NCBI RefSeq assembly: GCF_900639915.1
Contig: NZ_CAAAID010000010.1
Coordinates: forward strand, 43,686-107,685
Source: Legionella nagasakiensis
GTDB lineage: Bacteria > Pseudomonadota > Gammaproteobacteria > Legionellales > Legionellaceae
Direction of reading: 5' to 3'
DNA: 64,000 nucleotides
Both the position numbers and the translations under genes were made by a program. Below are positions 28,953 to 38,131 of the stretch, piece by piece; positions within the stretch are counted from its first letter, which is position 1; each line of letters begins with the position of its first letter. The notes under the pieces were generated by a model. It was not told where the DNA came from. It saw only the letters and a program-made list of their open reading frames with translations, and did no database searches.

Positions 28953-28984
28953 TAGAATCTCCATTTTAAAAAATGGAGATTCTA
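28953..28984 (+). promoter_or_regulatory. Perfect 15-bp hairpin that buries the ribosome binding site of the following gene
   Basis: TAGAATCTCCATTTT at 28953-28967 is exactly complementary to 28970-28984, with only AA between them. The right arm contains GGAG (28975-28978), the ribosome site six bases before ATG 28985, and the stem ends at the base just before the start codon. In RNA the site would be fully paired, so translation should need melting or remodelling by temperature, a protein or a small RNA. It could alternatively act as a DNA operator. Confidence 0.75.
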
Positions 28985-29758
28985 ATGCAGTCAAAAAAAA
29001 TTCTACGGGCGTTGTTATTTTTATTGCCTACACTTCCAGCCCATGCAATAGATAAAGATTTGCCAAATTTTAATAGCTATACATACTTTGGTTTATCAGG
29101 TGGATATGGAAATATCAAATCCAGCAGAGAACCATTTATTATTAAAAGTGGACTCATTAATCAAATACAAGATCAAAATACTTTTATTGGATTATTGAAT
29201 GTTAACCCTGAGAATGGCGGAGCATCAGGACGAATATATACGGGATTTTCAGCAAAAATCTCCAACCGGTTTCCTATATCATTAGGCCCTGAAATTGGTT
29301 ATAGTCATTATGCTTCCTCCACCGTTTCCGCTTCAGAACATATTGCTTTTGATCCTTACGTCGATCTTAACTATAACGATCAAATAACAAATAAAGCTTA
29401 TGGCTTGGATTTATTATTAAATGCATCCTTCACTTACCAACGCATTATATTATCGTTAAAACCAGGCGTACAATATGCTATCCAAAAAGGGACCGTATAC
29501 AGCAGACTAACTGCTGCACAAGAAGGAGAGGAACTAATAGATTTGCCTCTAAGAAATTCTAAGTTTAAGACTAACAAGGTCTTGCCAGAAATCGCGTTTC
29601 AAGCAAAATGGCAAGTTATTCCCAATAAGCCAGTCTTTTTAGGTTTATCTTATCAATATGTGCATGGTCAAAAAACAGATAATTACGAAGATAATAAATT
29701 TGACCAAGTCAATACTAGAAATATGGCAAGTATTGATATTGAATTGCATTTCAGCTAA
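28985..29758 (+). CDS. Outer-membrane beta-barrel protein, Legionella type
   Basis: 257 residues from ATG 28985, chosen because GGAG is six bases upstream and the signal peptide MQSKKILRALLFLLPTLPAHA starts there; ATG 28973 is within the hairpin. Alternating hydrophobic strands (YTYFGLSGGYGNI; RIYTGFSAKISNRFPISLGPEIGYSHY; RIILSLKPGVQYAI; FLGLSYQYVHG) and the C-terminal SIDIELHFS with terminal aromatic-x pattern fit an 8-10 strand barrel. No enzyme motif. The function is unknown; surface porin or adhesin-like roles are possible. Confidence 0.75.
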   Translation: MQSKKILRALLFLLPTLPAHAIDKDLPNFNSYTYFGLSGGYGNIKSSREPFIIKSGLINQIQDQNTFIGLLNVNPENGGASGRIYTGFSAKISNRFPISLGPEIGYSHYASSTVSASEHIAFDPYVDLNYNDQITNKAYGLDLLLNASFTYQRIILSLKPGVQYAIQKGTVYSRLTAAQEGEELIDLPLRNSKFKTNKVLPEIAFQAKWQVIPNKPVFLGLSYQYVHGQKTDNYEDNKFDQVNTRNMASIDIELHFS

Positions 29759-29827
29759 GTGTTAGAAACATCTTGTATTCATAATAATCATTAGAAAATC
29801 GGACAACAGACATGCTGTCCGATTAGA

Positions 29828-30226
29828 TTAGCACTCGTCATCTGGATAAATAACTGAATTATTATGATTTTTATACCATATTTCTTCCTCACTCAACGTG
29901 GTTTCAATTAATTCTATCGGTGCGTCAGAATCAATGATCATAACCACCTTAAAACCACTGAACGGTTCATAGGGTCCAAGAATGATTTCCTGACCTTCTA
30001 TGGCAGCTTGTAAATCATCGACCTGAAACGCCACATGCATCTTCGTTTTAATTAATGGATGCAATGGACAATCCTCTTCAAAACGATGATATTGAATACG
30101 ATAAGGACTCTCTTCACCACCACTGGTGTACATCTTAAACGTTGAACTGTATCGCTCTCCTTCTCGTCGAACCGTTGTCGGTATACCAATGTGATGAAAA
30201 CGATAATTGATTGTTTTAACCGGCAT
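29828..30226 (-). CDS. VOC/glyoxalase-fold protein
   Basis: 132 residues from ATG 30226 (GGAG six bases upstream); longer starts up to 30304 only add a hydrophobic unconserved leader. NYRFHHIGIPT gives the first metal-ligand His of a vicinal-oxygen-chelate domain; MHVAFQVDDLQAAIEGQEIILGPYEPF and PIELIETTLSEEE give the second half with a candidate Glu ligand. The protein is one VOC module and would dimerise. The reaction is unknown; it ends four bases before the SMR transporter's end on the same strand, so co-transcription is possible. Confidence 0.7.
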   Translation of the reverse strand: MPVKTINYRFHHIGIPTTVRREGERYSSTFKMYTSGGEESPYRIQYHRFEEDCPLHPLIKTKMHVAFQVDDLQAAIEGQEIILGPYEPFSGFKVVMIIDSDAPIELIETTLSEEEIWYKNHNNSVIYPDDEC

Positions 30227-30308
30227 CATGTTCTCCAATTTTTTAAATGAATGGTATTGAACGGCCTGGTAGCATATCAATATAAAACACAAATTTAAAA
30301 CCAACCAT

Positions 30309-30626
30309 TCAAGATGAAAACGCTTTAAGACCTACTATGCCAGACATGATGAGCAATAAAGAAATTATTTTAAGCAAATTTTTCGGCTCACCCAAAAGGA
30401 TGATACCAAATACGGCTACTCCTATTGCACCGATTCCTGTCCACACTGCATAAGAGGTACCAATGGGAATGGATTTCATTGAATAGGATAATAGCCAAAA
30501 GCTGATGACCATAGCTGATATGGTCCATAAAGAAGGGAAAAAACGCGTAAATCCATCGGTATATTTAAGGCCAATAGCCCAGCCACATTCAAAAAAACCT
30601 GCCAATATCAAAGAAAGCCATGCCAT
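30309..30626 (-). CDS. sugE: SMR-family guanidinium/quaternary-ammonium exporter (SugE/Gdx type)
   Basis: 105 residues, four membrane segments. The key Glu13 is in AGFFECGWAIGLKYTDGFTRFFPS; the GWAIGLKYTDGFTR pattern separates SugE/Gdx proteins from EmrE-type drug pumps. Gdx relatives export guanidinium in exchange for protons. AAGGAG lies just before ATG 30626. No guanidine riboswitch was seen upstream. Its neighbour on the same strand is a VOC protein. Confidence 0.9.
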   Translation of the reverse strand: MAWLSLILAGFFECGWAIGLKYTDGFTRFFPSLWTISAMVISFWLLSYSMKSIPIGTSYAVWTGIGAIGVAVFGIILLGEPKNLLKIISLLLIMSGIVGLKAFSS

Positions 30627-30716
30627 GTCTTTTCTCCTTGCCCCTGATGCTATAAAAATATCTTATACCCTGCAAAAAGTATTTACGAACTCATCAATGG
30701 ACGTTACAATGAAATA

Positions 30717-31028
30717 ATGAAAAAATGCCCACAACTTGTATTTTTACTGATCATATTCGGCATTCTTATCATGCCACTTAAAGCGTTTTTGAATATTCAT
30801 CAATCCAAACCTGTTGAAATTTCTATTCAAAACAAGATAAATTCTTGCCCTAATCAACTGGGAACAACGGCTTCCTGCTCCTCAACGATTTACTGGTTTC
30901 AAACCGAGTCCGAATTATCACTCCATGACATAGGGATGCTCATCGCTGGTATATTGAGCTTTTTCCTCTTATGTTTAGCGTATCAAGCGCCCCAAGGAAC
31001 TATTTTCAAGCCGCCTGCATTGTTTTGA
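30717..31028 (+). CDS. Small two-pass membrane protein upstream of dsbD
   Basis: 103 residues. An N-terminal hydrophobic segment (LVFLLIIFGILIMPLKAFL), a ~45-residue loop with two Cys (NSCPNQ, ASCSS), a second segment (IGMLIAGILSFFLLCLAYQA) and a short tail ending IFKPPALF. Only 47 bases separate it from dsbD, so the two may form an operon. The shape resembles small metal-associated membrane proteins found near copper genes, but I cannot assign a family. No clear ribosome site. Confidence 0.5.
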   Translation: MKKCPQLVFLLIIFGILIMPLKAFLNIHQSKPVEISIQNKINSCPNQLGTTASCSSTIYWFQTESELSLHDIGMLIAGILSFFLLCLAYQAPQGTIFKPPALF

Positions 31029-31075
31029 TTACTGTCTTTATTGTTTTCACAGTAATTTAACAAACAGGAAATCCA

Positions 31076-32425
31076 ATGAAAAAAATTATATTAAGTCTAA
31101 GCCTACTATTGTTGGCTTTACCGCTGTCTGCTGCAAACATTGGCAGCACTCACCCTGCTGAGGTTATGACGTTCATTCAAAATCATACTCCTCTGGTATA
31201 CCTGACGCTATTTTTTGGTTTAGGCATACTTCTTGCATTTACTCCATGTGTACTACCCATGGTTCCCATTTTATCCGGAATCATCACCGGCCAACAGGCA
31301 AGTACGGGCAAGCGTGCGTTTCGATTGTCATTAGGGTATGTATTAGGCATGGCCATTACTTATGCTGCCGCAGGCATGTTGGCTGCGTATTTTGGCAGTA
31401 CAGTCCAAACCCTGATGCAACAACCAATCATCATCGCATCCTTTAGCGGCTTGTTTCTTCTGATGACTCTTTGGCTGTTTGGCCTATTTGAGTTACGTAT
31501 ACCCGCTTTTTTACAAGCACTCAAGCCAAGGAGCACACGAAAACAACCAGGCGTCATCTCTGCAATGACCATGGGGATACTCTCCACGCTGGTTGTTTCA
31601 CCATGCGTCACCGCACCTCTCATTGGTATTCTTGCCTATATTGGTCAAAGCGGGCATGTTTTACAAGGAGGGCTGATATTATTTGTCCTTGCCTTGGGAA
31701 TGGGATTGCCTTTATTAGTGGTGGGGGCAGGATATGGAACACTGTTGCCACAAACAGGTCCCTGGATGATAAAAATCAAACAACTTTTTGCCCTGTTAAT
31801 GCTTGCGATGGCAATATGGCTGCTTGGCCGTATTTTGTCTGAATTTTGGCTATCATTACTTTGGGCAAGCTTTCTTGTTCTCAGTGCGTTTATTTTTATT
31901 CAATGGCAACAGCAATCACCGAGGTTGAATCAACGTTTTTTTCAAGGATTAGTCATCGTTACGTGCATGACGGCCGGTGCTCTGGCTTATAAAAGTATTG
32001 ACCCTGAAAAAAACACGAATCACCCCGCCGCGGCACCTTCGCCATTCATTATGGTTCATTCCTTAAATGATCTTCATCAGCGTTTGGCACAAGCGAAAAA
32101 ACATCACCGACGTGTGTTCATCGAGTTTTTTGCTAGCTGGTGCAGTGATTGTCAAGCCATGGATAAACGGGTGTTCAATCAATCCAGTGTACTTGCTGCT
32201 ATGAACGGCAGCCTTAATTTGCGAGTCGATATCAGCGAAAAAAATGAAGAAGTTAGCGCGATTCGCAAGGCATTTAATATTTATGGCATCCCAACCATGC
32301 TGTTTTACAATACGGCTGGGCAAAAATTAGATGATTTAACATCCGTTGGGCAAATCACTAAACATCAAATGCTTGATTTATTGAAGCAGTTCAACGAGTC
32401 ATCAGCAAAGACCACCATACACTAA
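31076..32425 (+). CDS. dsbD: DsbD-type thiol:disulfide interchange protein lacking the N-terminal domain
   Basis: 449 residues. A signal peptide (MKKIILSLSLLLLALPLSA) is followed by eight membrane segments of the CcdA/DsbD core with both redox Cys (FTPCVLPMVPI and VVSPCVTAPLIG), then a C-terminal thioredoxin-like domain with W-C-S-D-C (FFASWCSDCQAMDKRVF). E. coli DsbD has a further periplasmic alpha domain at the N-terminus that is absent here. It moves reducing power from cytoplasmic thioredoxin to the periplasm. AGGA before ATG 31076 supports the start. Confidence 0.9.
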   Translation: MKKIILSLSLLLLALPLSAANIGSTHPAEVMTFIQNHTPLVYLTLFFGLGILLAFTPCVLPMVPILSGIITGQQASTGKRAFRLSLGYVLGMAITYAAAGMLAAYFGSTVQTLMQQPIIIASFSGLFLLMTLWLFGLFELRIPAFLQALKPRSTRKQPGVISAMTMGILSTLVVSPCVTAPLIGILAYIGQSGHVLQGGLILFVLALGMGLPLLVVGAGYGTLLPQTGPWMIKIKQLFALLMLAMAIWLLGRILSEFWLSLLWASFLVLSAFIFIQWQQQSPRLNQRFFQGLVIVTCMTAGALAYKSIDPEKNTNHPAAAPSPFIMVHSLNDLHQRLAQAKKHHRRVFIEFFASWCSDCQAMDKRVFNQSSVLAAMNGSLNLRVDISEKNEEVSAIRKAFNIYGIPTMLFYNTAGQKLDDLTSVGQITKHQMLDLLKQFNESSAKTTIH

Positions 32426-32444
32426 ATAGTCCAAACCTACTTTA

Positions 32445-32480
32445 TTAACCCGGCATGCAAACGCTTGTATGCCGGGTTAA
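32445..32480. terminator. Bidirectional hairpin terminator between dsbD and the flavoprotein gene
   Basis: TTAACCCGGCAT at 32445-32456 pairs exactly with 32469-32480 across a 12-base loop. It lies in the 51-base gap between two convergent genes and includes the stop of the minus-strand gene. T-rich flanks (TTTA on one side) are short, so efficiency is uncertain. Confidence 0.7.
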
Positions 32481-33658
32481 ATCACCTGCCCTGCTGCCCA
32501 GCCTGATGACCAGGCCCATTGAAAATTATATCCTCCTAGCCATCCAGTCACGTCCAATGCCTCACCAATGAAATAAAGACCAGGAATCTGTTTCACTTCC
32601 ATGGTTTTTGACGACAACGCATTGCAATCCACGCCACCAATGGTCACTTCAGCCGTTCGATACCCTTCCGTACCATTGGGTTTTATTTTCCAGGCATTTA
32701 GTTGGTCGGCAACTGCCTGAAAATTATGATTTGCAATGTCTGACAGTTTTTTCTCTGCCAAATGCTCGGGAATAAATAAATCCACCACTCGTCTTGGTAA
32801 GTACGTTGAAAGAAACGAATTCAATTGTTTTTGCGGCATGGCCATCCTTGCCGCAACGAGTTCTGAAAAAAGATTAACCTCGGGTAATAAATTGATAACA
32901 ACAGACTCCCCCGGATTCCAATAAGAAGATAACTGCAAAATTGCTGGCCCGCTTAATCCCCGATGAGTAAATAATATATTTTCCCGAAATTGATTTCGTT
33001 CATTACTCACTAAACTGTCAATAGCAATCCCTGATAAGACACCCAGTTTGTCTTTTATTTTGGGGTCTAAGGTAAAAGGAACAAGTCCCGCGCGGGTTGG
33101 CCATACTTTAATGCCAAATTGCTCGGCAACTTTATAAGCAAATGGACTTGCCCCCATCGTTGGAATAGAAAGACCACCTGTGGCAACGATGAGCGATTGG
33201 CAATGAAATTTACCCTTCGTGCTGTTTACTTTAAAGTTATGGTTCCCTACTCTTTGAATACCTTCGATGACTGTATTTAATAGTATTGTCGCACCGCCAT
33301 CATCACACTCCTTAGAGAGGATATCGACAATATCTTTTGATTTATGGTCACAAAACAATTGTCCCTTTGTTTTTTCGTGAAAAGCCAAATGATGCTTTTT
33401 TACCAAATCGATAAAATCCCATTGCGTGTACCGCATTAAAGCTGATTTGCAAAAATGAGGATTGTGGGAAATATAGCAATCTGGATGGATATGGTAATTC
33501 GTGAAGTTACACCGACCACCTCCAGACATTAAAATTTTTTTCCCAATTTTATTGGCGTGCTCTAAAACCAATACTTTACGCAAACGCTTGCCTGCTTCAA
33601 TTGCACACATTAATCCCGCAGCACCTGCTCCAATAATAATCACATCAATTTCTTTCAT
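32477..33658 (-). CDS. HI0933/BaiN-like FAD-dependent oxidoreductase
   Basis: 393 residues from ATG 33658; a TTG at 33679 would add seven residues. FAD-binding GAGAAGLMCAIEAGKRLRKVLVLEHANKIGKKILMSGGGRCNFTN near the N-terminus is diagnostic of the HI0933/YhiN family; VATGGLSIPTMGASPFAYKVAEQFG and the C-terminal GLYFIGEALDVTGWLGGYNFQWAWSSGWAAG complete it. Relatives are NAD(P)H-linked flavoproteins of unclear physiological role, one of which (BaiN) reduces bile-acid intermediates. Confidence 0.9.
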   Translation of the reverse strand: MKEIDVIIIGAGAAGLMCAIEAGKRLRKVLVLEHANKIGKKILMSGGGRCNFTNYHIHPDCYISHNPHFCKSALMRYTQWDFIDLVKKHHLAFHEKTKGQLFCDHKSKDIVDILSKECDDGGATILLNTVIEGIQRVGNHNFKVNSTKGKFHCQSLIVATGGLSIPTMGASPFAYKVAEQFGIKVWPTRAGLVPFTLDPKIKDKLGVLSGIAIDSLVSNERNQFRENILFTHRGLSGPAILQLSSYWNPGESVVINLLPEVNLFSELVAARMAMPQKQLNSFLSTYLPRRVVDLFIPEHLAEKKLSDIANHNFQAVADQLNAWKIKPNGTEGYRTAEVTIGGVDCNALSSKTMEVKQIPGLYFIGEALDVTGWLGGYNFQWAWSSGWAAGQVI

Positions 33659-33815
33659 AACAGAGGCTATCTCATGCAATCACCCATCTTATCTATACGT
33701 ACAGACAAGATATGTATTTATAAAGGCTACATTTTAAAACATTCATCTTTGCATTCATACGTGATATAAAAAGACGTTTCATACGCAAAAAACAGGATTT
33801 TTTAAGGATAATCTA

Positions 33816-34821
33816 ATGACTTGTATAAAAAAAACAGCTATAGCCGTTCTAATCTTAAGTAACAGCACAGCGTTTGCGGGAAGCATGGCTTCCGAAAACG
33901 TCAATTCCGTGCCAACCGCGCAGTGGGGCGTTGGCATTCAAGGTCTTTATTTAAAACCTTCTTTTAATGGATTCATGGGCGGCCAAAACACAACGTTTAC
34001 TGAATCTGAAAATTCCTCTACGTACCAATCAACTTTAATTTCCAATAATCCGTCATGGCGATGGAGTTTTCGTCTGGAAGCGTCATATTACTTTATTAAG
34101 GATAATGATTTAAACCTTAACTGGTATCATTTAGGTCATAAAAAAAACACGGATCGCAGTTCTTACCTTGATACTGAGGAAAGCACCCAGTATGCATTTT
34201 CCAATGAGCCGCACTGGGATGCAGTAAATTTAGAATTTGGCCACCAGGTCAGTTTTACTGAACAAAATAAAATTCGTTTTCATGGTGGTGCGCAATACAC
34301 CAGACTTAAAAACCGTCATACCGTCCCCCAATACACCTCGGTGACAGAGGAAGATGACGTCTTAGAAACATCAAACGTCACAAAAAACCAAGAAGCAACC
34401 TTCACAGGCTTTGGTCCTCGTATAGGCGCCGATATGTCTTATCATTTAGGGAAAGGATTTGCCGTGTTTGCCAATGGCGCTGCCGCTATTTTAGCAGGGA
34501 CCAGCAAAGCCACTTTCACCACCACTCAGACAACCACCAGCACTGAGACAACCACCACTACTAATGCAAATGCTTCTATACGTTATAATCAAACCGTCGT
34601 TATTCCTGAATTGGAAGGAAAGCTTGGCCTTGAATACACATATCCCACCCCCCCGTGGCAATCTGATTTTGAATGCCGGTTATTTATGGATTAATTATAT
34701 AAATGCCACCCAACCATTTGCTCAGGTACAACGATTCGCCGACGCGCCTCCCGTTCCTCTCAAGGAAGACTTTAACTTACAAGGGCCTTTTGCCAGTATA
34801 AAATGGAATGGGCATCTCTAA
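33816..34821 (+). pseudogene. Legionella OMP-family outer-membrane protein, frameshifted at a C7 tract
   Basis: Signal peptide (MTCIKKTAIAVLILSNSTAFA) then a barrel typical of the Legionella major-outer-membrane-protein-like family (AQWGVGIQGLYLKPS; WRWSFRLEASYYF; IRFHGGAQYTRLKN; FGPRIGADMSYHLGKGFAVFANGAAAIL). The literal frame stops at 34694 (292 residues). Reading one C fewer in the C7 run at 34648-34654 gives LEYTYPTPRGNLILNAGYLWINYINA..., and the frame goes on to 34821, ending FASIKWNGHL, about 334 residues, the normal barrel end. This may be phase variation by slippage, a fixed mutation, or a sequencing error. Confidence 0.75.
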
Positions 34822-34851
34822 AATTCTAATGGACGCCCTCGAATGCTTATT

Positions 34852-34889
34852 ATTCTGCGAGCCGTCGCAATAGGCACGGCACGCAGAAT
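34852..34889. terminator. Hairpin after the OMP gene
   Basis: Arms of 14 bases (34852-34865 and 34876-34889) pair with one mismatch around a 10-base loop, starting ATTCTGCGAGCCGT. It lies 30 bases after the restored stop of the outer-membrane protein and before ada. No T-run follows, so it may be a weak terminator or an RNA-stabilising hairpin. Confidence 0.45.
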
Positions 34890-34985
34890 TTCAAAAGGAT
34901 TACTAAAAATCAGTGTTCAATTTTCGGTCGCATGTTTTTTTGAAATAACTATAGTTTGTTTAAATGGATTCCATGGAAAAAGATA

Positions 34986-36035
34986 ATGCTCAACTCAACA
35001 TTAGCCCGCGAATTTTATCAAGCGTTGCTTGCTAAAAATAGCGAATACAACGGTATATTTTATGTGGGTGTCAAAACAACCGGTATATTTTGCCGTCCTA
35101 CGTGTCCTGCCAGAAAACCCAAATTTGAACACTGCGAATTTTATCAGACAGCGCAAGAAGCTTTATTGGCCTCTTATAGGCCTTGCAAGCGCTGCCAACC
35201 TCTCTCCCCGCCTAACCAAGTCTCCGACTTGGTGCGCCAATTGGTAGAAGCGGTGGAAGCTAATCCGACAAAACGCTGGAAAGACCGTGATTTTGACGCA
35301 CTGGCCATCCATGCCGCAACAGCCAGACGCCAATTTAAAAAACGTTTTGGTATGACCTTTGTTCAGTACGCACGTGCCAGACGGATTGGGATTGCGATGA
35401 AGCACATCCGTCAAGGTGATGCAATCATCGAGGCACAATTGGATGCCGGTTATGAATCAAGCAGCGGCTTTCGCGACGCCTTTACCAAAATCATGGGAGC
35501 GGCACCGACCAATATTCATCAACAACACCATATTCTCAAAGCTTCTTGGCTGGATACCCCATTAGGGCCGATGATTGCCATTGCCAGTCACACAGCCTTG
35601 TATCTTTTGGAATTCATGGATAGACGGGGACTTGAGCGCGAAATAGAACGATTAAGGATACGCGCAAAAGCCGCTATCATCCCTGGCACATCACCGCCTA
35701 TTGAGTCCATTGAATCAGAATTAAACGCTTATTTCGCCGGCACCTTGCAAGCATTTAAAACCCCCTTACACCTCATGGGTAGCCCGTTCCAGCAACAAGT
35801 GTGGAATGCTTTAAGAACCATTCCGTACGGTGAGACAAGAAGTTATGCAGAACAAGCTCAACTTATAGGAAGACCTACGGCATATCGCGCTGTTGCCAAT
35901 GCGAATGGTGCCAATCAATTGGCCATTGTGATTCCCTGTCATCGGATTATTACCAGTGAAGGAACTCTGGGTGGCTATGGCGGAGGCGTTACCCGTAAAA
36001 AATGGTTGCTGGAGCATGAGTATCGTCAAAAATAA
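34986..36035 (+). CDS. ada: Ada: bifunctional methyl-phosphotriester / O6-methylguanine-DNA methyltransferase and regulator
   Basis: 349 residues from ATG 34986; an upstream TTG (34956) is unlikely. The N-terminal zinc domain has GIFCRPTCPAR (acceptor Cys36 and Cys40) and YRPCKRC (Cys67, Cys70). An AraC-type helix-turn-helix region (residues ~90-170; GYESSSGFRDAFTKIMGAAP) follows, then an Ogt domain with the acceptor in IVIPCHRIITSEGTLGGYGGG. Methylation of the N-terminal Cys turns Ada into an activator of alkylation-repair genes. No alkA or alkB is adjacent. Confidence 0.93.
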   Translation: MLNSTLAREFYQALLAKNSEYNGIFYVGVKTTGIFCRPTCPARKPKFEHCEFYQTAQEALLASYRPCKRCQPLSPPNQVSDLVRQLVEAVEANPTKRWKDRDFDALAIHAATARRQFKKRFGMTFVQYARARRIGIAMKHIRQGDAIIEAQLDAGYESSSGFRDAFTKIMGAAPTNIHQQHHILKASWLDTPLGPMIAIASHTALYLLEFMDRRGLEREIERLRIRAKAAIIPGTSPPIESIESELNAYFAGTLQAFKTPLHLMGSPFQQQVWNALRTIPYGETRSYAEQAQLIGRPTAYRAVANANGANQLAIVIPCHRIITSEGTLGGYGGGVTRKKWLLEHEYRQK

Positions 36036-36075
36036 AACATATTGACTTATTTTTAATCTTGCCCTTTAACAGCCG

Positions 36076-37341
36076 TTATTGAGGATTAAGCGACAGGCTC
36101 ACCTGCACCTGCAGACCACCTTGGACGCGATTGGTAAGTATAATAGTGCCTTGATGTGCTTGAATAATCTCTCGGGCAATGGTCAATCCCAATCCTGTAC
36201 CCCCTGTGCTGCGTGAACGTGACTGTTCGCCTCGATAGAAAGGCATAAACACTTGCTCTGCCTCCTTCTCATTCAAGCCTGGTCCCTCATCGGAAATAGT
36301 CACCTCAATTTGATGGTTAAATTCTCGTAAATGAATCACTGCCAGCTTGCCATAATAAACCGCATTATTAATGAGATTTGAGAATGCTCGCTTCAACTGG
36401 TTAACCCGCCCCACATAAATCAGTTTATCAATGTCTGCATCAAACGTGACATTATAATTCAACTCATTTGCATCAGCGGTTAAAGAACTCAGCATGGCAA
36501 CTAGATCAAACCGCTGTGCCTGTTCTTCACTGTTTACATCCCTAAAATAATCCAGAGTTTCTCTAATCATCATTTCCATTTCATTAATGTCCATCATAAT
36601 TTTTGCAAAAAGCGGCTGATCCTCCAAATATTCAGCCCGCAGCTTCAAGCGGGTCAGGGGGGTGCGTAAATCATGAGAAATAGCCGTAAAAACTCGGGTT
36701 CGTGTCTCCAGTAATTTTCGCACATTCTCTTGCAAGTCATTAATTTTTTCAAAAATCAATTTTTGATCAGAATTACCCATAACGGGAATGGGTAACCAAT
36801 GTTCACGATTCTCAATATACTTAAGACTTTGTATCAATGTTTGTACCGGTTGGTTTAATATTTTTACAGCCCAATAATTTATAAAAAACAAGATGCAAAG
36901 CAAAATCATTAATAAGATGACAATAGTTACCTGAATGCCCAACGGGTCAGGTAACGGGGGGAGCATACGGATATTAAGCCATTTTCCTTCCTTAATAAAA
37001 ACAGAAAATTGCAGTTTTTTATCCTGCCTGAGTAAATCATGGACAATAGGTTGCCGCAACATCAACAAAGCATTGTCCTCATAAACGGGCGTTGATGACA
37101 AGGTTACTTTTGACCATGGGAGTTTATTTCTACGTATGATTCCAGGCCACTCAGATTCAGGCTTACCCTTGATGAAATGAACAAATTTTATGATGGCATG
37201 AACGGTCGCCGGTGGAACAACGGGCTTAATATTGACGGAATAAAGGTATTGAACTAAAAGAATGCCTGCCACAATCACTAATAAATTGCCAACCAGCAAC
37301 CCGGCATAGGTTTTACGAGCTGATTTAGTTAATCGACTCAT
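36076..37341 (-). CDS. Two-component sensor histidine kinase (EnvZ/CpxA-like)
   Basis: 421 residues. Two membrane segments (~14-33 and ~136-156) enclose a ~100-residue periplasmic sensor. A HAMP region follows, then the dimerisation helix with phospho-acceptor H223 in TAISHDLRTPLTRL, and an ATPase domain with N-box SNLINNAVYYG, G1 SDEGPGLN and G2 GGTGLGLTIAREI. Its start overlaps the response-regulator stop by four bases (ATGA), so they are co-translated. Location beside the Spy/CpxP-like gene suggests envelope-stress sensing (inference). Confidence 0.92.
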   Translation of the reverse strand: MSRLTKSARKTYAGLLVGNLLVIVAGILLVQYLYSVNIKPVVPPATVHAIIKFVHFIKGKPESEWPGIIRRNKLPWSKVTLSSTPVYEDNALLMLRQPIVHDLLRQDKKLQFSVFIKEGKWLNIRMLPPLPDPLGIQVTIVILLMILLCILFFINYWAVKILNQPVQTLIQSLKYIENREHWLPIPVMGNSDQKLIFEKINDLQENVRKLLETRTRVFTAISHDLRTPLTRLKLRAEYLEDQPLFAKIMMDINEMEMMIRETLDYFRDVNSEEQAQRFDLVAMLSSLTADANELNYNVTFDADIDKLIYVGRVNQLKRAFSNLINNAVYYGKLAVIHLREFNHQIEVTISDEGPGLNEKEAEQVFMPFYRGEQSRSRSTGGTGLGLTIAREIIQAHQGTIILTNRVQGGLQVQVSLSLNPQ

Positions 37342-38066
37342 ACCCGTTTGACCTGTGCCTTTAATTGATATCCACCGCCACGTACAGTTACCAGTAATTT
37401 AGCATTTTTTGGATCTGATTCTATTTTTTTACGCAAACGCCCAATCAAAACATCAATGGTTCTATCCATTGGATCACATTCTTTATCGTATAAAAGATCC
37501 ATCAATTGATCCCGGCTTAAGATTCGTTGTGGATGTTCCAGAAAAATGAGCAATAAATTATATTCACGCTGACTTAAGGGAATAGCAACATCATCTTTTG
37601 AAATCAGGCAATGATTATTTCTATCCAATTCCCAATCAGCAAAACCAATTCGTTGCAATGGACTTAATCGCCTATCATTTTTTTGCAGCTCACCATACGT
37701 TCTTCGTAATTGCACCTTAATTCTCGCCAGTAATTCGCGTGCACTGAACGGTTTTGTAATATAATCATCAGCACCCAGCTCCAATCCTACAACACGATCT
37801 TCAGTACTATTAGCAGCACTCAACATAATAATGGGAACATCCTGTGTTTTGCGAATCGTCCGACATACACTTAACCCGTCTGCGCCCGGCAACATAACGT
37901 CCAGAATGATAAGATCAAATAGATTTTCTTTTAAAAGTCGCTCAATGTGCAAACCACTCAAAGCCCAGGTTGTTCTGTAGCCATGCTGAGTCAGGTAATC
38001 ACTGATTAGTAAGGTTGTTTCCTTATCATCGTCAATAATTAAAATATGATTTTTTTTGGTGTCCAT
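37338..38066 (-). CDS. OmpR/PhoB-family response regulator
   Basis: 242 residues from ATG 38066 (GGA five bases upstream); nine extra residues from ATG 38093 are unconserved. The receiver has acidic D12/D13, phospho-acceptor D56 (LIILDVMLPGADG), and the Lys in YITKPFSA. A winged-helix DNA-binding domain follows (LSQREYNLLLIFLEHPQRILSRDQLMDLLY; RTIDVLIGRLRKKIE; VRGGGYQL). It is first in the operon with the kinase and divergent from the Spy/CpxP-like gene; the palindrome at 38132-38153 between them is a candidate target. Confidence 0.93.
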   Translation of the reverse strand: MDTKKNHILIIDDDKETTLLISDYLTQHGYRTTWALSGLHIERLLKENLFDLIILDVMLPGADGLSVCRTIRKTQDVPIIMLSAANSTEDRVVGLELGADDYITKPFSARELLARIKVQLRRTYGELQKNDRRLSPLQRIGFADWELDRNNHCLISKDDVAIPLSQREYNLLLIFLEHPQRILSRDQLMDLLYDKECDPMDRTIDVLIGRLRKKIESDPKNAKLLVTVRGGGYQLKAQVKRV

Positions 38067-38131
38067 GAAGATCCAAAAAGTAATTGATGGCACGCCCTAA
38101 TTATAACCAACATCATTGCTCTCCCCCTAAT

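Noticed and set aside
30627-30716. Guanidine riboswitch before sugE
   Set aside because: No ykkC-type structure or pair of hairpins with ACGR loops could be found in the leader.
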